The notes: generated by a model not told the origin, from the sequence alone. A stretch of 64,000 nucleotides of DNA from Nocardia cyriacigeorgica (GCF_010868145.1 NZ_JAAGUY010000029.1:1-64000), one strand, 5' to 3'; counted from the first letter of the stretch, positions 16,677-25,934 are shown. Made by a program: numbers and translations.

Positions 16677-17642
16677 TCAGTCCTCGTCCTCGTCCAGCTC
16701 GACCTTGTCCCGGTCGGCCCACTCGATCAGGTGGTCCAATTCGAAGACGGCGTCGTCGATACCCGCATGCAGGTCGCCAAGCGTGTGGTAGCGGGCGGGC
16801 ACGGTGGCGATGGTGAAATCGCGTGGGTGGATATCGGGGATCTCATCCCAGGTCACCGGGGTGGACACAGTGGCTTCGGGGACGCCGCGCACCGAGTATG
16901 CGGCGGCGATGGTGTGGTCGCGGGCGTTCTGGTTGTAGTCGACGAACAGCTGTCGTGGATCGCGGTCCTTTCGCCACCAAGTGGTAGTCACGTCCTTGGG
17001 TGCGCGTCGCTCGACCTCGCGGGCGAAGGCCAGCGCCGCGCGGCGAACGTCCTGAAACCTCCAGTCCGGCGCGATCCGGACATACACGTGCAACCCATGC
17101 CCACCCGAGGTCTTCGGCCAGCCCACCGCCCCGATCTCGTCGAGCACCTCCCGCACCACACCGGCCACCCGCTGCACCCGCGACCACGGGCAGTCGGGCA
17201 TCGGATCCAGGTCGATCCGCCACTCGTCGGGGCTTTCGGTATCGGCGCGCCGTGAATTCCACGGATGGAACTCCACCGTCGACATCTGCACCGCCCAAAT
17301 AACATCGGCCAGCTCGGAGACGCACAGCTCGTCGGCATGCCTGCCATAGCGGGGGAAGAACACCCGCACCGTGGGCACCCAATCGGGCGCACCCGCAGGC
17401 AACCGCTTCTGATGCACCTTGTCCCCAGCCAGTCCCTTCGGAAACCGATGCAACATGCACGGCCGATCCCGCAGCGCATTGACGATCCCGTCCCCGACGC
17501 TCAGGTAGTACTGCACCAGATCGAGCTTGGTGGCACCGGATTCGGGGAAATACACCCGATCAGGGTTGGAAACACGCACCACCCTGTCCCCGACATCCAG
17601 CTCGACAGCCGCCCCCTTACCACTGGCCATGACCTCGACCAT
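16677..17642 (-). CDS. LigD-type primase-polymerase domain protein (stand-alone)
   Basis: 321 residues from ATG 17642 (ATG 17630 is also in frame). It matches the polymerase domain of bacterial LigD without ligase or nuclease domains: RVSNPDRVYFPESG near the N-terminus, DEWRIDLDPMP with the metal-binding DxD, SGGHGLHVYVR, and LFVDYNQNARDHTIAA near the C-terminus. Such archaeo-eukaryotic-primase-fold enzymes add nucleotides, often ribonucleotides, during end joining or excision repair; mycobacteria carry several stand-alone paralogues. No Ku gene is adjacent, so a role in end joining is not implied by context. Confidence 0.9.
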   Translation of the reverse strand: MVEVMASGKGAAVELDVGDRVVRVSNPDRVYFPESGATKLDLVQYYLSVGDGIVNALRDRPCMLHRFPKGLAGDKVHQKRLPAGAPDWVPTVRVFFPRYGRHADELCVSELADVIWAVQMSTVEFHPWNSRRADTESPDEWRIDLDPMPDCPWSRVQRVAGVVREVLDEIGAVGWPKTSGGHGLHVYVRIAPDWRFQDVRRAALAFAREVERRAPKDVTTTWWRKDRDPRQLFVDYNQNARDHTIAAAYSVRGVPEATVSTPVTWDEIPDIHPRDFTIATVPARYHTLGDLHAGIDDAVFELDHLIEWADRDKVELDEDED

Positions 17643-17735
17643 AACCCGAGCCTCGACGATCGACGCGCCACCCACGCGGTGGTCCCGACTCGATTCGGCT
17701 CGGGACCGTCGAGCCGAGGTGGACGCCCACTGCCG

Positions 17736-18572
17736 TCAACCGCGGCGAGTATCGAGAGCTTTCCGAATCAACTCACGCGCCCGCTCGCCGGTCACGGACT
17801 GGCCGGCCAGCACATCGAACGCCCGGCCGTAGAGGGCGATCTCCCTTGGCTGGGTGATGGTGAGTTCGGCGGTGACTGCTTCGACGAAGACGACCCGCTG
17901 GTCGAACATCGAAAAGTTCGTCGGTGCGAAGGGGATGCCGGCAGTGTTCGGGAGGATTCCGAGCGTCACTCGCGGGAGTCCGGCAACGGCCAGCAACCGA
18001 TCCAACTGCCCTACCATCACGTCATCGTTGCCCACCGTGGTGTACAGAGTCTGTTCACCGATCAGGAAGTGGAATCGGCGGGTTCCCCGGTACATGAGCT
18101 GCTGACGCTCCATGCGCTTCGCGACACCGGCTTCGACGTCGTTGGGTGTCTGGTAGAACGAGACGGCGTTGTGCAGGACGGCAGCGGCGTACTCGGCGGT
18201 CTGGAGGAAACCAGGGATGAAGTAGGGATTGTAGATCCGGATGATCTGGGCATCCTCGGTCAGCTTGACCAACGCATGCTGCCGTCGTTTGGTGCCGAGA
18301 CCGACGACCTTCCGCCATTCCTGGTATGCGCTTTCGATATTGCGAAGCGAAGCGATGAGGTCGGCCAGCTGGTGGTCATTGCCCGTGTGGGCACAATAGG
18401 TCCGTAGGTCTGCCTCGGTGGGACTGCGATCGCCGGTTTCTACCTTGGAAACCTTGGATTCGTGCCAACCCGCCAGGGCTGCGAGCCGGCGTGCGGTGAG
18501 TCCGGCGTCCTTGCGCATCTCGCGCAGACGCTTGCCGAGCGCTTCACGCTGCTCATGAACCGAGTTGGTCAC
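17736..18572 (-). CDS. XRE-family regulator with DUF5753 domain
   Basis: 278 residues. The N-terminal helix-turn-helix (RLREMRKDAGLTARRLAALA, then GWHESKVSKVETGDRSPTEA) is followed by a ~180-residue DUF5753 domain (PYFIPGFLQTAEYAAAVL, RMERQQLMYR, GILPNT, FSMFD). The start is GTG 18572 because it forms a GTGA overlap with the stop of the DUF6879 gene. XRE-DUF5753 proteins next to small partners are abundant in actinomycetes and are proposed to act in developmental control or as toxin-antitoxin-like pairs. The partner here is DUF6879 rather than DUF397. Confidence 0.8.
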   Translation of the reverse strand: MTNSVHEQREALGKRLREMRKDAGLTARRLAALAGWHESKVSKVETGDRSPTEADLRTYCAHTGNDHQLADLIASLRNIESAYQEWRKVVGLGTKRRQHALVKLTEDAQIIRIYNPYFIPGFLQTAEYAAAVLHNAVSFYQTPNDVEAGVAKRMERQQLMYRGTRRFHFLIGEQTLYTTVGNDDVMVGQLDRLLAVAGLPRVTLGILPNTAGIPFAPTNFSMFDQRVVFVEAVTAELTITQPREIALYGRAFDVLAGQSVTGERARELIRKALDTRRG

Positions 18573-19096
18573 TGGGAAGATCGGGCCGCCGCGTAATTTT
18601 CGAACGGCGTAGCCAGCTCCCATAGTCGGCGTTTCATGCCGACGCAATGGTCAACGATCCACGCATCCGAGGTCATGGCTACCCCGAGCCCACGCCCGTC
18701 GGCGTCGCGGGCGTGAAACGCCACCCGTTCCTCGTCCAACAGCCAGTAGTCCTCGGCCGGAACATCTCCGGCCAGGTGCCGCGGCAAATACCGAATCTCT
18801 TCCCCGGCCTCGATGTTCTGTGGAGTGATCGTCAGCATCCACCGGTGATAGTCGCTGTGCGGCTCGGTGAGTACTCGCACCCGTCGCACGGCTACACCCC
18901 GGCTCGTCGTTTCCTCAATCAGCGACTGCCACGGCTGGAACCAAGCGAAATCGGTGGTCGGCTCCCCACTGAGGAACCGCTGCAGCGGCTCGGATTCCAC
19001 GGCGACACCGTAGGAGTCGCGAACCTCCAGGTGAAATGCTTCGCGCCGACAGGAACGAAGTAGGTCCGGATACGGATCACCTTGCAGCAGACGCAC
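18569..19096 (-). CDS. DUF6879-family protein
   Basis: 175 residues from GTG 19096, preceded by AAGGAA. Its sequence (RLLQGDPYPDLLRSCRREAF, TDFAWFQPWQSL, VRRVRVLTEPHSDYHRW, AGEEIRYLPRH, DYWLLDEERVAFH) matches the DUF6879 pattern that regularly accompanies XRE-DUF5753 regulators. Function is unknown. It overlaps the downstream regulator (GTGA) and the upstream small gene by about 20 bases, so the three form one transcription unit. Confidence 0.75.
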   Translation of the reverse strand: MRLLQGDPYPDLLRSCRREAFHLEVRDSYGVAVESEPLQRFLSGEPTTDFAWFQPWQSLIEETTSRGVAVRRVRVLTEPHSDYHRWMLTITPQNIEAGEEIRYLPRHLAGDVPAEDYWLLDEERVAFHARDADGRGLGVAMTSDAWIVDHCVGMKRRLWELATPFENYAAARSSQ

Positions 19097-19369
19097 CGTA
19101 AAAGTTCCTTTCGAGCTTCGGCACCTCGATCGCCGTCTCGTCCTCGGCCAGGTCGAGCTGCGCCAGCGTGTCCGGTTCGGTGACCGGTCGGCCGGACAGG
19201 GTGAAAGTACCTCGACCGGTAGCGGCCATCGTCGATCCGACGAACGTATCCGGTTCAGCGAATCCCAGCAGCAGATGCGGTATCTCGACTGTCTCGGGTT
19301 CGTCGGTGCGCCAGCCCTGGACGAGGTAGCTGCCCTGATCGGTGGCGTACAGCGTAGGGCACTGTTCAT
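19077..19369 (-). pseudogene. small DUF6879-associated gene with damaged start
   Basis: A minus-strand open frame ending at the TGA at 19077-19079 encodes about 94 residues beginning CPTLYATDQGSYLVQGW and ending with an IEVPKLERNFYG segment. It has strong third-position G/C and resembles the small proteins that precede DUF6879 genes. The frame has no ATG, GTG or TTG between the upstream stop and CPTLY. An ATG at 19369 lies in another frame, and one extra base after it would give MN-x-CPTLY. The gene therefore looks frameshifted at codon 3, or else uses an unusual start. Confidence 0.45.
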
Positions 19370-19387
19370 TGCTGCGGTCCGAACTGG

Positions 19388-19555
19388 GTGGTGCGGGTCG
19401 CGGCGTTCGGGGTGTCGACGGTAGTCACCGAGAAGCGGGCGATCGAAGCGGCGGCTCGCGCCATGATCGCCGGATGCGGTGCCGCCGCACCGACTTTCGA
19501 TATCGACCTCGATCTCGGTCGCGTGATCGACCCCGGCGACGCCAGGCTGCTGTGA
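19388..19555 (+). CDS. short open frame, possible gene remnant
   Basis: A 55-codon plus-strand frame (GTG start) ending PTFDIDLDLGRVIDPGDARLL. Almost every third base is G or C, which is what real genes in this window show, yet an in-frame TAG just upstream (19355-19357) limits its length and no family was recognised. It could be the 3' remnant of a larger gene beside the small XRE/DUF6879 unit. No convincing ribosome-binding site. Low confidence. Confidence 0.25.
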   Translation: MVRVAAFGVSTVVTEKRAIEAAARAMIAGCGAAAPTFDIDLDLGRVIDPGDARLL

Positions 19556-19571
19556 TCGGCGGAACCGGTGG

Positions 19572-21704
19572 TCAGGTCGGCGTGGCGAGGGCGAAGGGTA
19601 GGACGGCGGGCGCGCCAGCCGCGCGCAGCTCATGGGCTGCGACGGTGAAGGTCCAGCCGGTGTCGGTGAGGGCGTCGACCAACAGAATCGGACCGTCCAC
19701 CGAACTCAGGTCGGGTAGATCCCACAGGCCGTGCAGCGCCGCGACCCGATGGGCGGAATTGACCGCCGACACCGGTGGGCGGTCGGGCCGGATCGGCATC
19801 GTCCCCAGATCGCGGAGCTTGCCGATCTGCGCCAGCCGCTGTGCGAGCGTCGCGGTCAGGATCGGATGGGTGGGGGATTCCAGGGCGAGAACCGAGGTGG
19901 GCCGGGTGGCCCAATCCCAATCGCGCAGCACCGCGATACACGCCTGCACCACGGCATCCGGAACCGGCGCATCCGGACCGTCGAGCAGCGCGCGCAAACG
20001 TTGTCCCCAACCGAGCGCGCTGAGTCTGCCGATCACTCGGCCGGTCTCGGCGCCATCGGAGATCTTGCCGGACAAGGGGATACCGAGCTTCGCCATCCCG
20101 GTCGGCCACATCTTGCGCGGGGCCAGGTCGATTCCGGGCCGGTCCAGACGTTCCCGGGTGGCGGCCATCGCGTCGGCGTCGATCGAGGTATCCAGGTGGG
20201 TGCCGGTGCAGTTGTCGCAGCGCCCGCACTCGGAGGTGCCGGGGCCCGCAGCGTGCAAACCTGGATCGTCGAGCTGGCCGCGCAGGAACACCATGCGGCA
20301 GCCGGTCGTCGATTGATAGTCGACCATCGCCTGCTGTTCGGCGGACCGCGCCGCTTCCAAGCGCTCGTACCGTTCGGTGTCGTAGGTCCACGCCTGGCCG
20401 GTGGACAGCCAACCGCCACGCACCCGCCGCACCGCGCCGTCGACGTCGAGAACCTTCAGCACCATCTCCAACCGGGACCGGTTCAACTCCACCAACGGCT
20501 CCAACGCAGCCGTCGACAGCGGGCGCTCGACATCCAGCGCCGCGAGCACCGAACGCACAATGTGTTCACGGGGGAACGCGACGGAGGCGAAATAGCTCCA
20601 GATGCGCGCGTCCTCCGGGCCCGGCAGCAGCACCACCTCGGCGCGTTCGGTGCCGCGCCCAGCGCGACCGACCTGCTGGTAGTAGGAAATGGGGGAGGAC
20701 GGCGCACCGACGTGCACGACGAACCCGAGATCGGGTTTGTCGAATCCCATGCCGAGGGCCGACGTGGCGATCAGTGCCTTGACCTCGTTGTTCAGCAGGG
20801 CCGACTCGAGTATCTCGCGCTCGGCCGGATCGGTCTGCCCGGTGTAGGCCGCGACGGTGTGCCCCTGCGCATTCAGCACATCGGCCAGATCCTGCGCGGC
20901 GGCCACTGTGAGCGTGTAGACGATCCCCGAGCCCGGCAGTTCACCGAGATGGCGGCTCAACCAGGCCGTGCGCTCGACCGCATCGTCGAACCGCACCACC
21001 GACAGATGCAGCGATTCACGGTCGAGGGTGCCGCGCAGCACCAGGGTGTCGGTGCCGATCTGGGTGGCGACGTCGGTGACGACGCGGTCGTTGGCGGTGG
21101 CGGTGGTGGCCAGCACCGGCACATCGGACCCCAGGTCGGCGATCAGCGTGCGGATGCGCCGGTAGTCGGGCCGGAAATCATGCCCCCAGTCCGAGACACA
21201 GTGCGCCTCATCGATCACCACCAGGCCCGCGTCGGCGGCGAGTTTCGGCAGCACCTGATCCCGGAAGTCGGGATTGTTGAGCCGCTCCGGACTCACCAGC
21301 AGGACATCCACCTCACCTGCGGAAACCCGCGCGTGGATGTCGTCCCATTCGGTGACGTTGCCGGAGTTGATGGTCGCCGCCACCACCCCGGCACGTTCGG
21401 CGGCGGCCACCTGGTTGCGCATGAGCGCGAGTAGCGGCGACACGATCACCGTCGGACCGCGCCCCGCCGCGCGCAGCAGCTTCGCCGCGATGAAATACAC
21501 CGCCGATTTACCCCACCCGGTCCGCTGCACCACCAGCGCGCGCCGCCGATGCACCACCAGCGCTTCGATCGCGGTCCACTGGTCCTCCCGCAACCGCGCC
21601 CCGCTGCCGGCCAGCTCCCGCAGCAGACCCTCGGCCCGCTCCCGCAGCCCGGCAACGTCGATACCCGCCGTTGTCGTCCCCTCAGCTGTGTTCATGTGGG
21701 CCAT
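19572..21704 (-). CDS. RecQ-type ATP-dependent DNA helicase
   Basis: 710 residues from ATG 21704 (ATG 21695 is an alternative). The helicase motifs are in order: LREDQWTAIEALV (motif 0), TGWGKSAVYF (Walker A, with GWGKS for the usual GxGKS), VSPLLALMRNQV, VIDEAHCVSDWGHDFRPDY (DEAH box plus RecQ aromatic loop), LATTATAND, then GMGFDKPDLGFVVH and YYQQVGRAGRG. A cysteine cluster (GTSECGRCDNCTG) follows, as in the RecQ zinc-binding region; no HRDC domain is visible. The last ~130 residues resemble a phosphoribosyltransferase-like tail (GPILLVDALTDTGWTFTVAA), a combination seen in some actinobacterial RecQ homologues. It unwinds DNA in repair or recombination. Confidence 0.85.
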   Translation of the reverse strand: MAHMNTAEGTTTAGIDVAGLRERAEGLLRELAGSGARLREDQWTAIEALVVHRRRALVVQRTGWGKSAVYFIAAKLLRAAGRGPTVIVSPLLALMRNQVAAAERAGVVAATINSGNVTEWDDIHARVSAGEVDVLLVSPERLNNPDFRDQVLPKLAADAGLVVIDEAHCVSDWGHDFRPDYRRIRTLIADLGSDVPVLATTATANDRVVTDVATQIGTDTLVLRGTLDRESLHLSVVRFDDAVERTAWLSRHLGELPGSGIVYTLTVAAAQDLADVLNAQGHTVAAYTGQTDPAEREILESALLNNEVKALIATSALGMGFDKPDLGFVVHVGAPSSPISYYQQVGRAGRGTERAEVVLLPGPEDARIWSYFASVAFPREHIVRSVLAALDVERPLSTAALEPLVELNRSRLEMVLKVLDVDGAVRRVRGGWLSTGQAWTYDTERYERLEAARSAEQQAMVDYQSTTGCRMVFLRGQLDDPGLHAAGPGTSECGRCDNCTGTHLDTSIDADAMAATRERLDRPGIDLAPRKMWPTGMAKLGIPLSGKISDGAETGRVIGRLSALGWGQRLRALLDGPDAPVPDAVVQACIAVLRDWDWATRPTSVLALESPTHPILTATLAQRLAQIGKLRDLGTMPIRPDRPPVSAVNSAHRVAALHGLWDLPDLSSVDGPILLVDALTDTGWTFTVAAHELRAAGAPAVLPFALATPT

Positions 21705-21839
21705 GGTGCCCCACCCCACCGACAAGATCACGGGAGGGCCGCGAGTCCGAGCCGTGACCGGCGGATCTGGGTACTCCTGGGGACAATGAGGTTGATGACG
21801 GGGGCCACCGGGCGCCGTAGGACCTGGTAGGAGGACGTG

Positions 21840-22313
21840 ATGCCGGATAGTTTCCAGTCGCCGGCGGGGTGGTCGCCCCCCGGAGCCCAGTTTCAGAATC
21901 GTGGCTCGTTCGGTCGCACTGCGATCGGCACCGTGGTCGGGCTGATCGTGACGCCGATCGGCATAGGCATCGCCGCGCACGGCTCGCTGACCACCAGCCG
22001 ATGGTGGGATTCCGTCGATCGTTGGAGCGCACCCGGTCAATCCGTGCTCGGCGCGATCCTGCTGCTCCTGGTCGCAGTGCTGGCCGCGTACTCGCCCGCA
22101 GCGACCATGATCGCCGGCCTGATCTGGGGCATCATCCCCGGCATCATCCAAATCCTCTTCCCCGACGACACCTTCCGCCTCATCGGCAACATCCCCGGCC
22201 TCACCGCCGAACTCCACGTCGCCCTACACGCCTGGCTCGCCAGCGGAATGGTGCTGATCGTAGGGACTTTGTTGTTCGGCGCGGGTGTGGTGGCAACTCT
22301 CAAACGCCGCTGA
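21840..22313 (+). CDS. hypothetical membrane protein, four predicted helices
   Basis: 157 residues from ATG 21840; AGGAGG at 21829-21834 sets the start. A short soluble N-terminus (SFQSPAGWSPPGAQFQNRG) is followed by four hydrophobic segments at about 28-47, 68-84, 87-107 and 128-152. No known family was recognised. It is divergent from the RecQ-type helicase and isolated from its right-hand neighbour, so context gives no function. Confidence 0.65.
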   Translation: MPDSFQSPAGWSPPGAQFQNRGSFGRTAIGTVVGLIVTPIGIGIAAHGSLTTSRWWDSVDRWSAPGQSVLGAILLLLVAVLAAYSPAATMIAGLIWGIIPGIIQILFPDDTFRLIGNIPGLTAELHVALHAWLASGMVLIVGTLLFGAGVVATLKRR

Positions 22314-22574
22314 GGCCAGCGCCCATCATCTCAGACAAGACCTATCAGGACCAGCCAGAGTGGAGCCGGATGAAGCCGTGACGCAGAGCCTCTACGCGGG
22401 CGGCACGACATCGGGCAAACCTGTAGCGTGACTTTTTCTGTGCGGGTATTGTTGTGCACGAGGGGATCTCGCACCATCGCATCTGCCACTGCGGTAGATC
22501 GTGCCTGCCTTTCTGCGTTCGGAGTCGCGATAACCAACAACGATGGCGCTGTGGTTTGCGCTTAAGGGGGAGCC

Positions 22575-23405
22575 TTGCCAACGCTTGACCCGATGGAGCC
22601 TGGTGTGGCTTACATGATCGGACTGTTGCAGACCGACGGTTCGCATGAGGGAAGCATCGAGGCCAAAGGCAGAGTTTCGCTCGAACTGGCGATCCGAGAC
22701 GAGCGGATTCTGGCTCGCGTGGCCGAGATCCTGCCGTGCTATTCATCCATCACCTATCGAACTCGCGCAACCAACTTCGCGGACAATTATCAAACTGCAA
22801 CATCGCGATTCTTCGATCAGGAAGTACGACAGTCGATTGCAAGCCTGGGTGTGACCGTTGGCGCGAAGTCGTGGACCATTCATCCACCGGACCGACCGTT
22901 TGCCGAAGCGGACTATGTTCGCGGCTTGCTCGATGGCGATGGCTCGGTCGGATTCACATGTAAGGGTGAACCATTCATTAGTTTCGTGACAGCCAGCCCC
23001 GCAGCGGCCGCGTTCTTTTGCCGAACAATAAGACGGGTCTGTGGGGTGACGAGGACTGCTAGGCCCAACAGACGGGACGGAGTCTTCAATGTAATGGTCC
23101 AAAACGTGGCGGCAGCTCAACTCGCGGCGTGGGTGTGGTACTCGCCTGGCGTGATCGGGATTGATCGTAAACGAGCGGCCGCGAAGAAGGTCGCCGCCTG
23201 GGTGCCCGCCGCCGAGAAAGCCGGTCGATACGGCGTGAGGAGGAGGGCGTGGACGGCTCACGAAGATGAGATCGTTATGACTCACGGGCAGGCGATGGCC
23301 GCGGAGATCTTGGGACGCACCATATCCAGCGTATCGGTTCGCAAGTGGAGACTTCAGAAGATGAGGCTGTGGATAGTTTCCGAACAGGTCTCGAAGTCCG
23401 AATAA
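22575..23405 (+). CDS. free-standing LAGLIDADG-type homing endonuclease
   Basis: 276 residues from TTG 22575 (AAGGGGG just upstream; ATG 22593 is possible). Two LAGLIDADG helices are visible: YMIGLLQTDG at 13-22 and YVRGLLDGDGSVG at ~114-126, each ending in the acidic metal-binding residue, so it should act as a single-chain nuclease. The last ~65 residues (WTAHEDEIVMTH, then AAEILGRTISSVSVRKW) resemble a Myb/SANT-like helix-turn-helix that could aid DNA binding. The gene and its upstream 260 bases are clearly less GC-rich than the surroundings, which suggests recent transfer. No intron or intein boundary could be identified around it. Confidence 0.8.
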   Translation: MPTLDPMEPGVAYMIGLLQTDGSHEGSIEAKGRVSLELAIRDERILARVAEILPCYSSITYRTRATNFADNYQTATSRFFDQEVRQSIASLGVTVGAKSWTIHPPDRPFAEADYVRGLLDGDGSVGFTCKGEPFISFVTASPAAAAFFCRTIRRVCGVTRTARPNRRDGVFNVMVQNVAAAQLAAWVWYSPGVIGIDRKRAAAKKVAAWVPAAEKAGRYGVRRRAWTAHEDEIVMTHGQAMAAEILGRTISSVSVRKWRLQKMRLWIVSEQVSKSE

Positions 23406-23454
23406 TGGCGCGCGCTACCCCGGCCCAGCCGCAGTGGCTCGGCCGGAGTGCGGA

Positions 23455-24678
23455 TCATCCCTTGACGCAGAGAACCTGACGCAGGGTCGCTACCACGTCC
23501 ACCAGGTCGCTCTGCGCAGCGATGACCTCGTCGATGTTCTTGTAGGCGGCGGGGATCTCGTCTACTACACCGGCATCCTTACGTGACTCGACACCCTCGG
23601 TCTGGGCAATGAGGTCGGCGACGCTGTACCTCTTCTTGGCCGCCGTACGGCTCATCCGCCTGCCCGCGCCGTGGGACGCGGACTGGAACGAGTCAGGGTT
23701 TCCTTTGCCTCGCACGACATACGAGCGAGTGCCCATCGAACCGGGGATCAACGCGAGATCCCCTTTACCCGCCCGAACAGCACCCTTTCGAGTCACCAGC
23801 ATCGGCATGCCGTCGATGATCTCCTCCGCCACATAATTGTGATGACATGAGATCGGCTCGTCGAACCTGACCGAGCGATCGGCGAACTCGTCGCGGACCG
23901 CGCGGCACACCAATGCCAGCATGACTGCGCGGTTGCGGGCCGCATATTCTTGAGCCCAGGTGAGATCGTGACGGTAGGCGTCCATCTCCTGAGTTCCAGA
24001 AAGGAATACGGCGAGGTCGCGATCCGGCAGGTTTGCATTATGCGGCAGCGCCCGAGCTACAGCCATATGCCGCTCGGCGAGCTCTTTGCCGATATTCCGG
24101 CTTCCGGAATGCAGCAGAATCCACACCGCATCGTCCTGATCGAGGCAGAGTTCAATAAAGTGATTTCCTTGGCCTAGCGTCCCCATCTGCTTATGCGCCT
24201 TGGACTCGCGTGAGCGCACACTCTTATCCAGATCGGTGAACGAACCCCAGAACCGGTCCCAACCCGAACGCAGCGTCGCGGTGCTCGCGCCGAGTCCGGA
24301 GATCTCCGCGCCTATCCTGCCCACATTGACCGGGTCATCGTGGCCGTGGAAACCCACCGGTACCGCGGCCTCGATTCGGCTGCGCAACGAGTGCAGATTA
24401 TGCGGCAGGTCTGCAGCGGTGAGGTCGGTTTTCACGCTTTCCATACCGCAGCCGATATCCACGCCGACGGCCGCCGGGGCGACCGCATTCTTCATTGCGA
24501 TGACCGAGCCGACAGTTGCCCCCTTGCCGAGGTGCACGTCCGGCATGACGCGTACGCCGTGGACCCATTCCAGTTGCGCGATATTGCGCAACTGACGCAG
24601 CGCGGCGTGCTCGATATCGTGCTCGGAAGCCCACATCAACGTCCGCGCCCGGGTACCGGGCAGCTCGACGGGAAACAT
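23455..24678 (-). CDS. rtcB: RNA-splicing ligase RtcB
   Basis: 407 residues from ATG 24678, preceded by AAAGGA. Conserved RtcB elements are present: VMPDVHLGKGATVGSV, VGVDIGCGMES with metal-binding Asp74 and Cys77, GTLGQGNHFIEL, HSGSRNIGKEL, CHHNYV and SHGAGRRMSR, whose histidine takes the guanylate. RtcB joins RNA 2',3'-cyclic phosphate or 3'-phosphate ends to 5'-hydroxyl ends using GTP and Mn. It probably serves RNA repair here. No archease or RtcA gene is adjacent. A 14-base palindrome lies about 100 bases upstream of its start. Confidence 0.95.
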   Translation of the reverse strand: MFPVELPGTRARTLMWASEHDIEHAALRQLRNIAQLEWVHGVRVMPDVHLGKGATVGSVIAMKNAVAPAAVGVDIGCGMESVKTDLTAADLPHNLHSLRSRIEAAVPVGFHGHDDPVNVGRIGAEISGLGASTATLRSGWDRFWGSFTDLDKSVRSRESKAHKQMGTLGQGNHFIELCLDQDDAVWILLHSGSRNIGKELAERHMAVARALPHNANLPDRDLAVFLSGTQEMDAYRHDLTWAQEYAARNRAVMLALVCRAVRDEFADRSVRFDEPISCHHNYVAEEIIDGMPMLVTRKGAVRAGKGDLALIPGSMGTRSYVVRGKGNPDSFQSASHGAGRRMSRTAAKKRYSVADLIAQTEGVESRKDAGVVDEIPAAYKNIDEVIAAQSDLVDVVATLRQVLCVKG

Positions 24679-25046
24679 TGTTTCGGTCCTTTCACTACAT
24701 GCGAATTCGCTTCGCCTTACACGTTCAACGGTAGGCACCGCAGCCGCAGGGCGCACCTGAATATCGGTGGTGTCGGACGATCACCGGTGATCCGAGATCG
24801 ACCGAACCGGCGAACGATCGACCGGCCGAATGCCACCGACACCCTCGACTGGACTCGTTTCTCGGGGCGCCGAGCCGGCAGGCGGCCGCGGCGACCAGGT
24901 TCACAGCGCCCACCGGACCGTCGCTCAGATCAGGGCACGCCCGGCGAGGTCACGGGAAGCCGGTCGCGGGCATCGGCTCGCCCCGACCTGGCGCCCGCAA
25001 CGGTCGGGATGGGTGCCGGTGCGGCGGCTGTCCAGGCAGCAGGCGG
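24679..25046. promoter_or_regulatory. gene-free stretch upstream of rtcB with a 14-base palindrome
   Basis: No convincing gene is seen in these 368 bases; the open frames have no codon bias or recognisable product. A perfect palindrome GATCACCGGTGATC lies at 24779-24792, about 100 bases upstream of the rtcB start, and may be a regulator site. The rtcB ribosome-binding site AAAGGA is at the left edge. No tRNA-like fold was found. Confidence 0.35.
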
Positions 25047-25934
25047 TCACGGCGCGAAGTCGGCGGCGCGTAGCGCGGCATGGATCTCATCGCGCCGTGG
25101 GATCGACACGCTCGCACCCAACCGGGTGGTCGCGAGCGCACCGGCCGCGCAAGCGAAGCGCAGGGCCTCTGCTGGGCCGCGATCCCAGGCGACGGCGAGA
25201 GCCCCGGTGAAGGTATCGCCAGCGCCGGTGGTGTCGACCACCTCCACCGCCGAACCGGGGACGGAGAGTTCGACGCCGTCGGGCCCCCGGTGGCGGGCGC
25301 CGTCCGCCCCGAGCGTCACCACCAGGTGTGGGACCGGCTCGAGCGCGGACCCGAGTGCGGTGAACTCACCGGAGTTGACTACCGCGACGTCGATGTCGGC
25401 CCACAACTCCGGCGGCAGCGCACGGGCGGGTGAGGGGTTGAGCACCACGATGGTTCCGTTCGCCTTCGCGTGCCGCGCTGCGGCCCTCACCGCAACCACG
25501 GGAATCTCCAACTGGCACAGCAGGATATCGGCGGCGGCGATCACTACGAGATCCTCATCGCTCAGCTCTGTGACTGAGGAATTGGCCCCACCCACCACGA
25601 TGATGCTGTTCTCCCCGCCCGCGTCGACCACGATCGCGGCGATCCCACTGGGTCCCTCGAATGTCCGCAACCGCGCAGTCCCCACACCGGATTCCCGCAA
25701 CACCGCCCGCAGCTCGTCGGCGAACACATCGTCACCGACCGCACCGATGAATTCCACCTGCCCACCGGCCCGTCCCGCCGCGACCGCCTGATTTGCGCCT
25801 TTACCACCCGGCACCATGGCGAATCCGCTGCCGAGCACCGTCTCACCCGGTCGCGGCCGCCTGTCGGTGGTGGTGACCAGATCCATATTGATGCTGCCGA
25901 GCACCGCGATCACGGGCCCACGTTCGTCGGTCAT
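25047..25934 (-). CDS. PfkB-family sugar kinase, ribokinase-like
   Basis: 295 residues from ATG 25934. Typical signatures: AVLGSINMDLV at the N-terminus, VPGGKGANQAVAAGRAGG (sugar-binding PfkB motif 1), LNPSPARALP, VVNSGEF and, near the C-terminus, VDTTGAGDTFTGALAVA (motif 2, with the catalytic Asp in GAGD). The closest pattern is ribokinase, which phosphorylates D-ribose at O5 with ATP and is activated by monovalent cations. No ribose transporter, LacI regulator or other sugar gene is adjacent, so the substrate is not confirmed by context. Confidence 0.85.
   Translation of the reverse strand: MTDERGPVIAVLGSINMDLVTTTDRRPRPGETVLGSGFAMVPGGKGANQAVAAGRAGGQVEFIGAVGDDVFADELRAVLRESGVGTARLRTFEGPSGIAAIVVDAGGENSIIVVGGANSSVTELSDEDLVVIAAADILLCQLEIPVVAVRAAARHAKANGTIVVLNPSPARALPPELWADIDVAVVNSGEFTALGSALEPVPHLVVTLGADGARHRGPDGVELSVPGSAVEVVDTTGAGDTFTGALAVAWDRGPAEALRFACAAGALATTRLGASVSIPRRDEIHAALRAADFAP

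Noticed and set aside
22314..22574. Group I intron or tRNA flanking the homing endonuclease
   Set aside because: No tRNA fold or intron core pairing could be traced, and neighbouring genes are intact.
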